Program-made: the position numbers and the translations under genes
NCBI GenBank assembly: GCA_963799315.1
Contig: CAWCWP010000002.1
Location: 372,001-436,000 of the forward strand
Length of the DNA stretch: 64,000 bases
Source: Parerythrobacter_A sp963799315
Lineage (GTDB): Bacteria > Pseudomonadota > Alphaproteobacteria > Sphingomonadales > Sphingomonadaceae
Reading direction: 5' to 3'
Notes under the pieces: model-generated
The model's input: only the letters and a program-made list of their open reading frames with translations
Told to the model about the DNA's origin: nothing
The model's database searches: none
Shown here: one piece after another, positions 55,246-63,766 of the stretch
Layout: each line of letters opens with the position of its first letter
Position numbering within the stretch: position 1 is the stretch's first letter

Positions 55246-56420
55246 TGCAAGGTCTCCTTCGTCGGTTCGGATGGCCGGGGTGGCAGGCCCAGCATCGCGC
55301 GTTTCTCCGTATCGGTTAGAAAATCCGCCGCCGTGACTTGCGACCACAGCCGCTCGCGGTCTTCGGACAAGGCGGGAACATGGTCGAGATCGACCGCCAG
55401 CTTCGCGTCCGGGAACCACGGCGCCAGCCCCTGCGACAGGCCGCGCAGGATCTTGTCCGCCAGCGGCAACAGCGTCAGCCGCCACAGCGCGCGGTTCGCC
55501 TCGCGATAGTTGGAATAAGTGTTGTCGCCGGGGATGCCGAGCAGCATGGGCGGCACTCCGAACGCCAGCGCGATGTCGCGCGCCGCCGCCGATTTCAGTG
55601 TGGCGAAATCCATGTCGGCGGGCGACAGCGCCATGCTTTGCCACGCCAGACCGCCTTCCAGCAGCATGGGGCGCCCGGCATTGGCCTGCCCCTGATACGC
55701 GCTGGTCAGCTCCGCTTTCAGCCGGTCGTACTGTTCGGTGCTCAGCCCCTCGCTATCACCGGATTGGTACACCAGCGCGCCCGATGGCCGCGCCGCATTG
55801 GCCAGCAGCGCGCGGTTCCATTCCGACGCGGCGTTGTGGATCGCCACGGCGGTATCGGCGGCCTGCAACGCGCCCGCACCGTAATGGTCGTCGCCGGGGT
55901 GGAAGCTGCGGATATGCAGCACATTGGGCCAGCCCGCCTCGTCCTCCAGCGGCAGGGTAACGGTCTGCGCGCCGAGCCGGTATTCGAACGCGACCGGCCA
56001 GCCATCGCTGCCCGCTTTCACGGTGATGCGTTCGGGGCGCAATGCGAACAGTTCGACGGGAACACCCGCACCGTCCTTCATCACCTGCACATAGGCATTG
56101 CCGTGCAGCAGCAGGTGGCTGGCGATGGTCTCGATGAGCGATTGCCCCGCGCTGGTCGTGCCCAGCAGCGTGGCCAGCTCGGGCGCAGGCGCATCCAGCG
56201 GCGCGGACCCGCAGCCCTCGGATACGATCCGCACCGCCCGCTGCGCCACCGGATTGGCGAGGAAGCCCTCGCGGATGGCGCGGTTGTATTCGAACGGTCG
56301 TGCCGCGCTGTCCTGCGCGGCGAATGCGGTTTCCCACGGCGAAACGAAACTGCGGCTGACAGGCACACGGGATTGCCCGCCACCCTTGAAGGCAGCGGTC
56401 AGGGAGGTGAGAAGGGACAT
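55242..56420 (-). CDS. GTA portal protein (gp3)
   Basis: A 392-residue HK97-family portal. It starts MSLLTSLTAAFKGGG, with SFVSPWETAFAAQDSAARPFEYNRAIREGFLANPVAQRAVRIVSEG. The diagnostic middle is HLLLHGNAYVQVMKDG, with MALSPADMDFATLKSAAARDIALAFGVPPMLLGIPGDNTYSNYREANR. The protein forms the dodecameric DNA entry pore. It is followed by DUF6127 with a four-base overlap. Confidence 0.93.
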   Translation of the reverse strand: MSLLTSLTAAFKGGGQSRVPVSRSFVSPWETAFAAQDSAARPFEYNRAIREGFLANPVAQRAVRIVSEGCGSAPLDAPAPELATLLGTTSAGQSLIETIASHLLLHGNAYVQVMKDGAGVPVELFALRPERITVKAGSDGWPVAFEYRLGAQTVTLPLEDEAGWPNVLHIRSFHPGDDHYGAGALQAADTAVAIHNAASEWNRALLANAARPSGALVYQSGDSEGLSTEQYDRLKAELTSAYQGQANAGRPMLLEGGLAWQSMALSPADMDFATLKSAAARDIALAFGVPPMLLGIPGDNTYSNYREANRALWRLTLLPLADKILRGLSQGLAPWFPDAKLAVDLDHVPALSEDRERLWSQVTAADFLTDTEKRAMLGLPPRPSEPTKETLQ

Positions 56421-56473
56421 GGAAGGTCCTTTGGTCGTGGATGTATGGTGGTTTGCGAAGGCTTCGGGAAAAA

Positions 56474-56653
56474 GGGGTTCGCGCAGAGGACGCAGAGGAA
56501 AGGAGAACGCAAAGTGGAATAGTCGGCGCCGCAGGCCCTCTTCCTGTAACGTGTCAGGCTATATCGAAGGGATGTGATGGAAAGCGGCTGCGCCGCAGGT
56601 GCGACATCTCATTGGCTCATTTCCTCTGCGCTCTCTGCGCGAACCATTTTCTT
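56474..56653. repeat. GTA-gap repeat family A, copy 3
   Basis: A roughly 180-base element with ends GGTTCGCGCAGAG (a variant of the TTTCTCGCAGAG end) followed by a CGCAGAGGAAA stretch and their inverse. The interior again has the CGCCGCAGG pair. It fills the gap between terminase and portal genes, ending three bases before the terminase stop. Confidence 0.75.
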
Positions 56654-56656
56654 TCA

Positions 56657-58010
56657 CTAAAAACCGCGAATACGTGGCTCGGCTGCGGGCGTGAGCATCA
56701 GTTCGCTCAGTGCCCAGACCAGCGCATCGGCGCGGTCGGGCGAGCCTCCGGGACCTTCGTAGCGGCCGCCGGCCATCAGGCCGCAGAGCTGGTCTTCCAG
56801 CGCGCCGAACATGCCGCAATGGCGCACACGGCCCGTCTCGTAGAGCGCGGCGACCGGCTCCGCGCGGGCCACCTTGCCGCGGTGCGCGTGAACCAGCTTG
56901 ACCGGCAGCGAGAGCTGCGCTGCGTGCAGCACGCTTTTCACCAGCGCGCCGCCCTGGTTTGCCTCGGCCACCACCCGGTCCGCCTGCCATTCGCGCGCCG
57001 CCGCCGCCACGCAGCGCGCCCAGGCGTCGGGCGTGGCGCGTTCCACGGTGCAGTCCGCCAGCACGCGGCCGATCTCGTCCTCGCCCAGCGCCACCACCAC
57101 GATACCGCAGGCGTCGCCGGTGGCGGAAACGGAAGGGTCGACGCCCGACCACGATGCGCTTGTGCGGTGCGGAGGGCGCGCCTTCGCGGCACCGTTCCAG
57201 CACGTCGCGCCGCCACAGCGCGCCTTCCATATCGGCGATCAGTTCGCCGTCCAGCTCCTGCCGCCCCAGCCGTGTGCCATTATAGAGGCGGCGCATCGCG
57301 GCGATGAATGTGGGTGGCAGAACGCCCGCATTGTCCTCCGTGGTTCCGCGCGTCACCACGGTGCCTTTCTCGCGCAGGATACGTTTCAGCAACGGCACTG
57401 CGCGCGGGGTGGTGGTGGCGACGGTGCGGGGATCGTCGCCCAGGCGCAGGCCCAGCATGAGATTGTCCCACGCTGCCTCGGCACGACCGTTTGCACTATC
57501 CCATTTGGCGATTTCGTCGGCCCAGGCATGGCTGTGCTGCGGCCCGCGCAGGGAATCGGGTTCGCTGGCCCCATACAGCATCGCGCTGGCGCCGCCGGGC
57601 CAGTTCAGGCGGCGGTTGGAGGGTTCGTAATCGGGTCGGGTCTGCGGCGGCGAGATGGCGAGAATGCCGCTCTCTCCCTCCACCATCACCCGCCGTGCAT
57701 CGCCCAGCGTATCGGCGACCAGCGCAATGCTGGCGCGCGGGTTCGATTCCGCAATGCTACGAACCCATTCGGCACCAGCACGGGTCTTGCCGAACCCGCG
57801 CCCGGCCATGATCGTCCACACCTGCCAGTCGCCTTCCGGCGCTTTCTGTGCGCCATGCGCCCACACCGGCCAGTGGGAGCGCAGCAGCGCCTGGCCCTCT
57901 TGCGAAAGTTCGGCGAGCGCCTTCGCGCGCTCTGCGTGGGTCAGCCCGATCAGCTCGCCCTTGGCCCCGATTGCGGCCTCGACAGGGTTGTCATATTCAG
58001 GAAGCGCCAT
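56657..58010 (-). CDS. GTA large terminase (gp2; one frame break)
   Basis: The ATPase-nuclease that packages DNA. Walker A is IMAGRGFGKTRAGAEWV near residue 70; Walker B lies in HSHAWADEIAKW. The nuclease domain carries VDPSVSATGDACGIVVVALGED, EANQGGALVKSVL and the final DRADALVWALSELM. One extra G in a GG run near 57140, just before VDPSV, breaks the frame. The corrected protein is about 451 residues. In GTAs this enzyme cuts non-specifically, so that host DNA is packaged. Confidence 0.92.
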
Positions 58011-58698
58011 CGCGGGTTCCTTCTTCCGGTTCGAGTGCGATAAGCGGCCTGCCCGCCTTCAGCCGGGCATCGCGCAGCCGTCCGATGAAGCGGTCGATGG
58101 AGGCGTAGGTCTCGGCAGGACTGGACGCGCCGCGAAAGGCCCGTTCGCGCGCCACGGTTTCGCGATGCGCGGCCAGCAGGCGCAGGCCCGCCGCCACGTC
58201 CAGCTTCCGGTCCGGCGCGGGATCGCGGAGATAGCCCAGCAATTCCAGTTCCAGATTGTCGTAACCTTCCGCCAGCGCGGTCAGCCATTCCCTGGCGAAA
58301 GCGGGACTGGTGCGCCGTGCTGCATAAACAGTGCGGACCGGAATATGCGCCGCGTCGGCAGCGGCCTTCACATTCGACAGCGCGGCGAGATGCTCGAGGA
58401 ACGGTTTGCGCCACGGACCGACCCTCTGTTCCCGATCATCGACACCATCGGCCATGGTCTTTACGAGAAGTGCGTCCTTCGACTGCGGCTTCGGGGCGGC
58501 AGCCCGTGCCGCGTCCCACTGCGCGGCGAAATCGGCGTGCCGTGCGCGGAACCGGAACACGTTGGAGTTGGATGTGCCCGCCTCGTCTGCGGCGCGCGTT
58601 ATCGGTTGCCCGTTCGCAAGCAGATCGAAGAAGCGTTTTTCCCACGGACGCGGAGTGCGGCGTTTAGTATGTGTTCTGCTTTTTGGTCGTTCGCCCAT
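57997..58698 (-). CDS. GTA gp1-type small terminase / DNA-binding protein
   Basis: A 233-residue protein with two helix-turn-helix-like segments (FFDLLANGQPITRAADEAGTS with NSNVFRFRARHADFAAQW; PFLEHLAALSNVKAAADAAH with IPVRTVYAARR). The C-terminal part (AGLRLLAAHRETVARERAF) contains a coiled helix. Position in front of the large terminase with a 14-base overlap fits the TerS role. It is longer than RcGTA gp1 and divergent. The GTA promoter should lie upstream of 58698. Confidence 0.8.
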   Translation of the reverse strand: MGERPKSRTHTKRRTPRPWEKRFFDLLANGQPITRAADEAGTSNSNVFRFRARHADFAAQWDAARAAAPKPQSKDALLVKTMADGVDDREQRVGPWRKPFLEHLAALSNVKAAADAAHIPVRTVYAARRTSPAFAREWLTALAEGYDNLELELLGYLRDPAPDRKLDVAAGLRLLAAHRETVARERAFRGASSPAETYASIDRFIGRLRDARLKAGRPLIALEPEEGTRDGAS

Positions 58699-58811
58699 GA
58701 TAAATCCTCCCGTGGTTCAGTGCGTTGATGCGACGGTACGATGATGAAAAGGCGGCTTGCGCGATCGGTGCAGGCGCCATTTCAAGTCTGGATTGTAAAA
58801 ACCGGTATTTC

Positions 58812-58853
58812 CGACGCGACAGGCCCGACGCAACAGGCCCGACGCGACAGGTC
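58812..58853. repeat. three tandem copies of a 14-base unit
   Basis: The unit CGACGCGACAGGCC occurs three times in a row with single-base changes, about 115 bases upstream of the GTA gp1 start and 26 bases before the small ORF at 58879. It could be a regulatory direct repeat or simple slippage. Confidence 0.7.
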
Positions 58854-58878
58854 GGCGATTTACCGCTATGCCGATCCC

Positions 58879-59034
58879 ATGACGCGCAAAGGCAGCTATA
58901 AAGCGGGTAAGGGCGTTCGTGTCGCGGCAGTGCTGCTGATCGTCGCCGGGGTCTGGGGGTTGTGGGCGACAGGCGCGCTGAAGGCGCTGGCCGATGTGTC
59001 GGTGCTTCGCGTTCCGCCAGCATCGCAAGGATGA
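58879..59034 (+). CDS. putative small membrane protein (51 aa)
   Basis: A 51-residue frame: a basic start (MTRKGSYKAGKGVR), one hydrophobic helix (VAAVLLIVAGVWGLWATGAL) and a short tail. The charge pattern predicts cytoplasmic N-terminus and a single membrane span. A very short frame (59031-59093, MSEAIAWPFSMPDYRDVPFL) starts in an ATGA overlap with its stop and has an AGG in front, suggesting a coupled pair. Neither is recognised. It lies divergently from the GTA cluster. Confidence 0.4.
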   Translation: MTRKGSYKAGKGVRVAAVLLIVAGVWGLWATGALKALADVSVLRVPPASQG

Positions 59035-59225
59035 GCGAAGCGATTGCCTGGCCCTTCTCGATGCCGGACTATCGCGATGTTCCGTTTCTCTAACCAAAGA
59101 GCGTCACGATGTCAAGAACAAAGTGCCAGATAGGCTAAATCGGATGCCGTCGGTGGAATGCGGCTTGTTTCGCCACAGCCATACGCTTACCCGCCGCATG
59201 GAACGACCGAGGGAACGCCGCCACC

Positions 59226-59894
59226 ATGATGCGATTGCTGCACGGGCTGTATGACTGGACGATGGCCAAGGCCGCGCATCCGCATGCGGTGTGGTGGCTG
59301 GCAGTGTTCTGTTTTGCGGAGGCCAGCTTCTTTCCGATTCCCCCGCACCCGCTGTTGGGGCTGATGTGCCTGGCCGAACCAAAGAAGGCGATCCGTTTTG
59401 CCGTGGTCGCGGTCGCGGCCAGCGTGGCGGGGGCGCTGTTCGGATACTGGATCGGCGCGGTGATGTATGATTCGGTCGGGCCGCAGCTGCTGTCCGCGCT
59501 GGGCCTGGCGGACGATTTCTCGACGGCGGCGTGTTACCTGCGCACTTATGACTGGCAGGCCATCGTCATCGCAGGCGCGACGCCGGTGCCGTTCAAGCTG
59601 CTGACGATTACCGCCGGGTTCGTGGGCATGGACCTGCTGACATTCACGCTGGCCAGCATCGCGGCGCGCGCCCTGATCTTCGGCACGGTCGGCATCCTGT
59701 TTCGTGCCTTCGGCGCGCCGATCAAGCGCATTATCGACCAGTATCTCGGCACCGCCACCACGATCTTCGTGGTGCTGACCGTCGGCGGCTTCCTCGCACT
59801 AAGCTATCTGGGCGGCGGGGACGAACCGGGCGACGGGCCTTGTGACAGGTTGGGCGACAATATCGGTGGCACCGCAGCCGCGCTGCCCGCATGA
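59226..59894 (+). CDS. DedA/YqaA-family membrane protein
   Basis: A 222-residue membrane protein of the VTT/DedA-like group. Conserved positions are FCFAEASFFPIPPHPLLGLM and, later, IVIAGATPVPFKLLTITAGFVGMDLLTF, in which the two Pro-containing re-entrant helices of the family are seen, then the basic FRAFGAPIKRIIDQYLG. Members act in lipid carrier recycling or metalloid tolerance; YqaA-type function is unsettled. It overlaps the aquaporin gene by four bases, so both are probably one operon. Confidence 0.83.
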   Translation: MMRLLHGLYDWTMAKAAHPHAVWWLAVFCFAEASFFPIPPHPLLGLMCLAEPKKAIRFAVVAVAASVAGALFGYWIGAVMYDSVGPQLLSALGLADDFSTAACYLRTYDWQAIVIAGATPVPFKLLTITAGFVGMDLLTFTLASIAARALIFGTVGILFRAFGAPIKRIIDQYLGTATTIFVVLTVGGFLALSYLGGGDEPGDGPCDRLGDNIGGTAAALPA

Positions 59895-60571
59895 GCGACA
59901 CCGCACCGCCAGCCGTCGATCTTGCGCGGGCGCTGGTGGCCGAAGGGCTGGGCAGTTTCTTCCTGTTTGCGGGCGTCATCGGCTCTGGCGTGATGGCCCA
60001 AAACCTGGCCGAGGGGAACGATGCGCTTGCCCTGCTGGCGAACACGGCGGCGACCGGCGCCATCCTCTACGTGCTGATTGCCATGCTCGGGCCGCTATCC
60101 GGGGCGCATTTTAATCCGGCAGTGACGCTGGCCTTTGCTATCCGGCGTGAAATCGGCGTGGCACGGGCCTTCGCCTACACCGCGGTGCAGATTGCCGCAG
60201 GCACACTTGGCGCATTCGCCGTACATATCATGTTCGACCTGCCGGTGCTGCAATTCAGCACGAAGGCGCGCGCCGGTATCGGCCAGTGGACCGGAGAGCT
60301 GCTCGCCACCTTCGGCCTGGTGCTGACCATCCTGCTGCTGGTCCGGCTGCGTCCGACCGCAATTCCGGCGGCGGTCGCGCTGTATATTACCAGTGCATAC
60401 TGGTTCACGTCCTCGACGAGTTTTGCCAATCCGGCGATTACGCTGGTGCGCAGCCTGTCTAACACCTTTGCCGGCATCGCCCCGGTGGACGTGCCCGCTT
60501 TCATCGCGGCGCAACTGGCCGGAACCGCGCTGGCCGTCCTGCTGGCGCGGTGGCTGGTCGAACGCGACTGA
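59891..60571 (+). CDS. aquaporin / MIP-family channel
   Basis: A 226-residue six-helix channel. NPA box 1 is GAHFNPAVTLAFA, box 2 is FANPAITLVRSLSNTFAGI. The arginine of the selectivity filter after the second box is kept (ITLVRS). The constriction residues resemble the short, AqpS-like group that passes arsenite and other small solutes better than water in Alphaproteobacteria, but no ars genes are visible here. It overlaps the DedA-like gene. Confidence 0.87.
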   Translation: MSDTAPPAVDLARALVAEGLGSFFLFAGVIGSGVMAQNLAEGNDALALLANTAATGAILYVLIAMLGPLSGAHFNPAVTLAFAIRREIGVARAFAYTAVQIAAGTLGAFAVHIMFDLPVLQFSTKARAGIGQWTGELLATFGLVLTILLLVRLRPTAIPAAVALYITSAYWFTSSTSFANPAITLVRSLSNTFAGIAPVDVPAFIAAQLAGTALAVLLARWLVERD

Positions 60572-60575
60572 CCCG

Positions 60576-61004
60576 TCACGCGGGCGCTATCTCCAGCGAG
60601 ATTTCCGCATCCAGCAGCTTCGATATCGGGCAATTCGCCTTGGCCTCGTTCGCCAGTTTTTCGAATTCGGCACGCTCGATACCCTCGACCGAGCCGGTCA
60701 GGGTCAGGTCGGATCGGGTCACCTTGAACCCGTCGCCATCCTTTTCCAGGCTGACCTTGGCGGATGTTTCCAGCGTGCCCGCCTCATGCCCCGCCTTGGC
60801 CAGCGCGAAGCTGAGCGCCATTGTAAAACAACTGGCATGGGCCGCCGCGACGAGTTCTTCGGGGTTGGTGCCCTTCTCGTCCTCGAACCGGGTGCCGAAG
60901 CCGTAGGGCTGGCCGTCGAGCGCGCCGGAGCCGGTCGAGACGTGGCCCTTGCCGTCCTTGCCAAGGCCATCGTAGCAGGCGGATGCGGTTCTGATGGTGG
61001 TCAT
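60576..61004 (-). CDS. OsmC-family peroxiredoxin
   Basis: A 142-residue thiol peroxidase that reduces organic hydroperoxides. The catalytic cysteines are in AAAHASCFTMALSFAL and AKANCPISKLLDAEI. The N-terminal half has the SGALDGQPYGFGTRFEDEKGTNPEEL block of the OsmC subgroup, rather than Ohr. The start at 61004 has GGAAAC upstream. It converges with the aquaporin gene, five bases apart. Confidence 0.92.
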   Translation of the reverse strand: MTTIRTASACYDGLGKDGKGHVSTGSGALDGQPYGFGTRFEDEKGTNPEELVAAAHASCFTMALSFALAKAGHEAGTLETSAKVSLEKDGDGFKVTRSDLTLTGSVEGIERAEFEKLANEAKANCPISKLLDAEISLEIAPA

Positions 61005-61592
61005 GCGTGCGTTTCCTTCGCTTAGTGATGTGAAGGACTGACGGCTGGCGAGGGCGGATGGTTCCGGGCGAGAAAGCCGACGTGTTTTTCGGTTTGTGTC
61101 GAATAGCAGCTGGCGACACACTTGCAGACATTGGCGGATTTGACTGCGAAGTGACCAGATGAAAGCTCGAACTCCGATCCCTAGACTATTTCGAAGGCGA
61201 CCTGAATCTCCTTTGAGGGGGAGGCGTTCTGCAGGTGATGACGTCACTGCGACGAATATCGGATCCGTTGGTAAGCGTGGAGGAGACGACTTCAGTTTCG
61301 AAGTTTGCTCCCCCGCATGGCTGCTCGCTGAGCAAGTTGAGACAGATGAAGTCGTGAGTGTGCAATGCAGATTGATCATGACAGAGTTCGATTTTCCAGC
61401 GCTTGAGCGATTTGTAGCGAAGCGCGTGGGAGCAGACGGAAGGGCCTGACTGGGAATCAATCGCTACACAAGCTTGCTGCATGGAGTTGCTGGGAGTTCG
61501 AAGGAATGACGCCACCTTAGCGTCCGCTTTCCACCCCAAAGTTCGACATTCACGATTACGCTAACGAGCTTACCGACCTCGCGGCGTCGTGC
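61005..61592. other. AT-richer stretch without a clear gene
   Basis: These 588 bases are visibly less GC-rich than their surroundings. They hold two overlapping frames on opposite strands (61159-61449 plus, 61186-61539 minus) that do not resemble known families and have no good ribosome sites. The minus-strand frame would begin MGWKADAKVASFLRT. I considered tmRNA and RNase P RNA and saw none of their conserved ends. It may be the remains of an inserted element. Confidence 0.5.
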
Positions 61593-62856
61593 TTACCCTT
61601 CGATAATCCCGACCAGCTTTCCGGCGCGCTCGAACATGCCGAGGATCTCCTGCACTTCCTCTTCGGTATGCGCCGCGCAGAGCGAGCAGCGCAGCAGGGT
61701 CATGTTGGCGGGTGTCGCGGGCGGACGGGCGAGGTTTACGTAGAGGCCTTCTTTCAGGAGCGCTTCCCACATCGCCGCGCCTTGCTCCAGGTCGGGCATG
61801 ATGACCGCGATGATGGCGCTCTCGGCTTCGGGCGTGCCGATTTCGAAGCCCAGGTCGCGCAGGCCCTTGTGCAGGGTGCGCGAGCTTTCCCATAAAGCGG
61901 CGCGCTTGTCCGCGCCGTCGGTCATCAGCTTGCGGATGCTGGCCTCCGCCGTCGCCACCACGCTCGGCGGCAGGCTGGCGGTGAAGACGTAGGGGCGGCA
62001 GACCAGCCGCATGATCTCGAATTTCGGATGGTTGGACACGGCAAAGCCGCCGACGGTGCCGACGCTCTTGGAAAACGTGCCGATCACCACGTCGACATCG
62101 TCCAGCACGCCCGCCGCTTCGGCCACGCCGCGTCCGTTCTCGCCGATGAAGCCCATCGAATGCGCCTCGTCGACCAGCACCATCGCGCCATGCCGTTTGC
62201 AGATCGCGACCATTTCCTTCAGCGGCGCGACATCGCCGAGCATCGAATAGACGCCTTCCAGAATGACCAGCACGCCCGCCCCGTCGGGCACGCGCTTCAG
62301 CCGTTTTTCCAGCGCTTCGACATCATTGTGCTTGAACGGCACGACTTCCGCCTTGCCCAGCGCGCAGCCGTCCCAGATGCTGGCATGGCTGTCGATATCC
62401 AGGATGATATAATCGCCCTTGCCTGCCAGCGTCGAAATAATGCCGAGATTGGCCTGGTATCCGGTGGAAAAGACCATCGCGTGGTCCATGTCGTAAAATT
62501 CGCGCAGCGCGTCTTCGCATTCCTTGTGGCCCTGATAGGTGCCGTTGAGAACGCGGCTGCCGGTGGTGCCGGTGCCGTAATCGGCCAGCGCCTGCTTGCC
62601 CGCATCGACCACTTCGGGGTCGAAGGTCATGCCCATGTAATTGTAGGTGCCGAGCAGGATGGTCTCGCGCCCGTTGCAAATGGCGCGGGTGGGGGAGAGC
62701 ACTTGCTCCATCACCAGGCTGAACGGATCGGCCTGCCCGCTCGCCAGCAATCCGGCGCGCATCGCGATCAGATCGTCGAACTTGGCGAACAGATCGGGCC
62801 GGACGCCGCCTTCGGGTGTTTGGGGTCTAGTCGGGCTGGGCTATGCCTTCGCTCAT
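61593..62856 (-). CDS. spt: serine palmitoyltransferase (sphingolipid synthesis; one frame break near start)
   Basis: A PLP enzyme of the alpha-oxoamine synthase family that condenses L-serine with an acyl thioester, the first step to sphingolipids. Evidence: LGTYNYMGMTFDPEVVDAG, MVLVDEAHSMGFIGENGRGV, and the PLP lysine in GTFSKSVGTVGGFAV. The proposed start is MSEGIAQPD at 62856; a frame break near 62830 separates it from EGGVRPDLFAKFDDLIAM. The corrected length is about 421 residues. An acyl carrier protein gene upstream on the same strand supports the sphingolipid role. An inverted repeat lies 11 bases ahead of the start. Confidence 0.9.
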
Positions 62857-62866
62857 ATCGAAAAAT

Positions 62867-62957
62867 CCGTTCGTGCTGAGCTTGTCGAAGCACCGCTTTT
62901 CTTCTGGCGCAGTACTCAAAGAGAAGGACAGCCCTTCGACAAGCTCAGGGAGAACGG
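62867..62957. repeat. inverted pair of a CTGAGCTTGTCGAAG-type dispersed repeat
   Basis: The left unit from 62867 (CCGTTCGTGCTGAGCTTGTC continuing GAAGCAC) and the right unit 62932-62957 (CCCTTCGACAAGCTCAGGGA continuing GAACGG) are inverted copies with a few differences. They are separated by about 40 bases. The pair lies between acp and spt, directly in front of the spt start, where a promoter or leader is expected. Repeats with this core are abundant in many alphaproteobacterial genomes (from memory). Confidence 0.82.
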
Positions 62958-62977
62958 GCTGGGGTGTTAATTGGCAG

Positions 62978-63220
62978 CTATTGGCTCAACGATTTGTGAA
63001 CCGCATCGACCAGCTGGCCGAAATTCTCGATTTCCGCCTGCTGGTTCATGGAAATGATGATGTCGAACTCGTCCTCGATCGCGGCGACGAAATCCATTAC
63101 CGTCAGGCTGTCGAATTCCAGATCGTTGGCAAAGCCGGTCTCGTCCGCAATCGCCACCTCCTTGGTGTTGAACGGCACGATCAATTCGCGGATTTTTGCA
63201 TCGACATCGGATCGGGTCAT
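62978..63220 (-). CDS. acyl carrier protein paired with serine palmitoyltransferase
   Basis: An 80-residue acyl carrier protein. The 4'-phosphopantetheine serine is in NDLEFDSLTVMDFVAAIEDEF near residue 37. The start MTRSDVDAKIRELIVPFNTK at 63220 was chosen over upstream codons because it gives the normal length. Its position next to spt matches the specialised ACP (AcpR-type in Caulobacter) that delivers acyl chains for sphingolipid synthesis. It is unlikely to be the fatty acid synthesis ACP. Confidence 0.88.
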   Translation of the reverse strand: MTRSDVDAKIRELIVPFNTKEVAIADETGFANDLEFDSLTVMDFVAAIEDEFDIIISMNQQAEIENFGQLVDAVHKSLSQ

Positions 63221-63334
63221 GGCGGGGCGTGGTCTTTCGGCAGGAGGCGGTGAAAAGCTAACCGGTGAAACAGGCGAAGCGTTCCAACATGTCAAGCGGC
63301 GAGGGGTGCGCTGGTAGATGCTTCACCCGCACAT

Positions 63335-63718
63335 TCACCCGGCCACTTCTGTTGCAGGCAGCAGCGCCTTCACCGCCGCCATGAACGGCATGATGCTGAC
63401 CGGCTTGGACAGGTAATCCGCCGCGCCCGCCTCGCGGATACGCGCTTCGTCGCCCTTGCCGGCATAGGCGGTGACGGCCAGGATCGGCACGTCGGCCAGG
63501 CTGGCATCGCGAGTCATCGCGGCGATCAGGTCGAGGCCGGAGATATTGGGCAGCTGGATGTCCATGATGGCAAGGTCGGGCGCAAACGCCCGCGCGGCAT
63601 TCAGCGCCAGCTCGCCATCGGCCACCGGTTCCACTTCGTAACCATTGGCCTTCAAAACGTCGCAGAACAGCCTGCGATTGAGGTCGTTATCCTCGACAAC
63701 CAGTATCCGCTTCGCCAT
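63335..63718 (-). CDS. divK: single-domain response regulator DivK
   Basis: A 127-residue receiver domain without output domain. The acidic pair is VVEDND, the phospho-acceptor aspartate is in DLAIMDIQLPNISGLDLI, the switch threonine in AVTAYAGKGD and the lysine in YLSKPVS. The start MAKRILVVEDNDLNRRLF is that of DivK, which with PleC/DivJ-type kinases controls cell-cycle polarity and CtrA activity. The divergent DUF3572 gene 48 bases away is the usual DivK neighbour. Confidence 0.9.
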   Translation of the reverse strand: MAKRILVVEDNDLNRRLFCDVLKANGYEVEPVADGELALNAARAFAPDLAIMDIQLPNISGLDLIAAMTRDASLADVPILAVTAYAGKGDEARIREAGAADYLSKPVSIMPFMAAVKALLPATEVAG

Positions 63719-63766
63719 CTATCGCCTTTCACCGCTCATCCGTTCCTGTATCCCCGGCACCCGACC

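Noticed and set aside
43027..58698. An ordinary integrated prophage
   Set aside because: There is no integrase, attachment duplication, repressor, replication or lysis gene, and gene order and families are those of GTAs.
58812..58853. A minimal CRISPR array
   Set aside because: The units are 14 bases, directly adjacent without spacers, and no cas gene is present.
61005..61592. tmRNA, RNase P RNA or 6S RNA
   Set aside because: None of the conserved ends or internal motifs of these RNAs could be found by eye; a covariance-model scan would decide.
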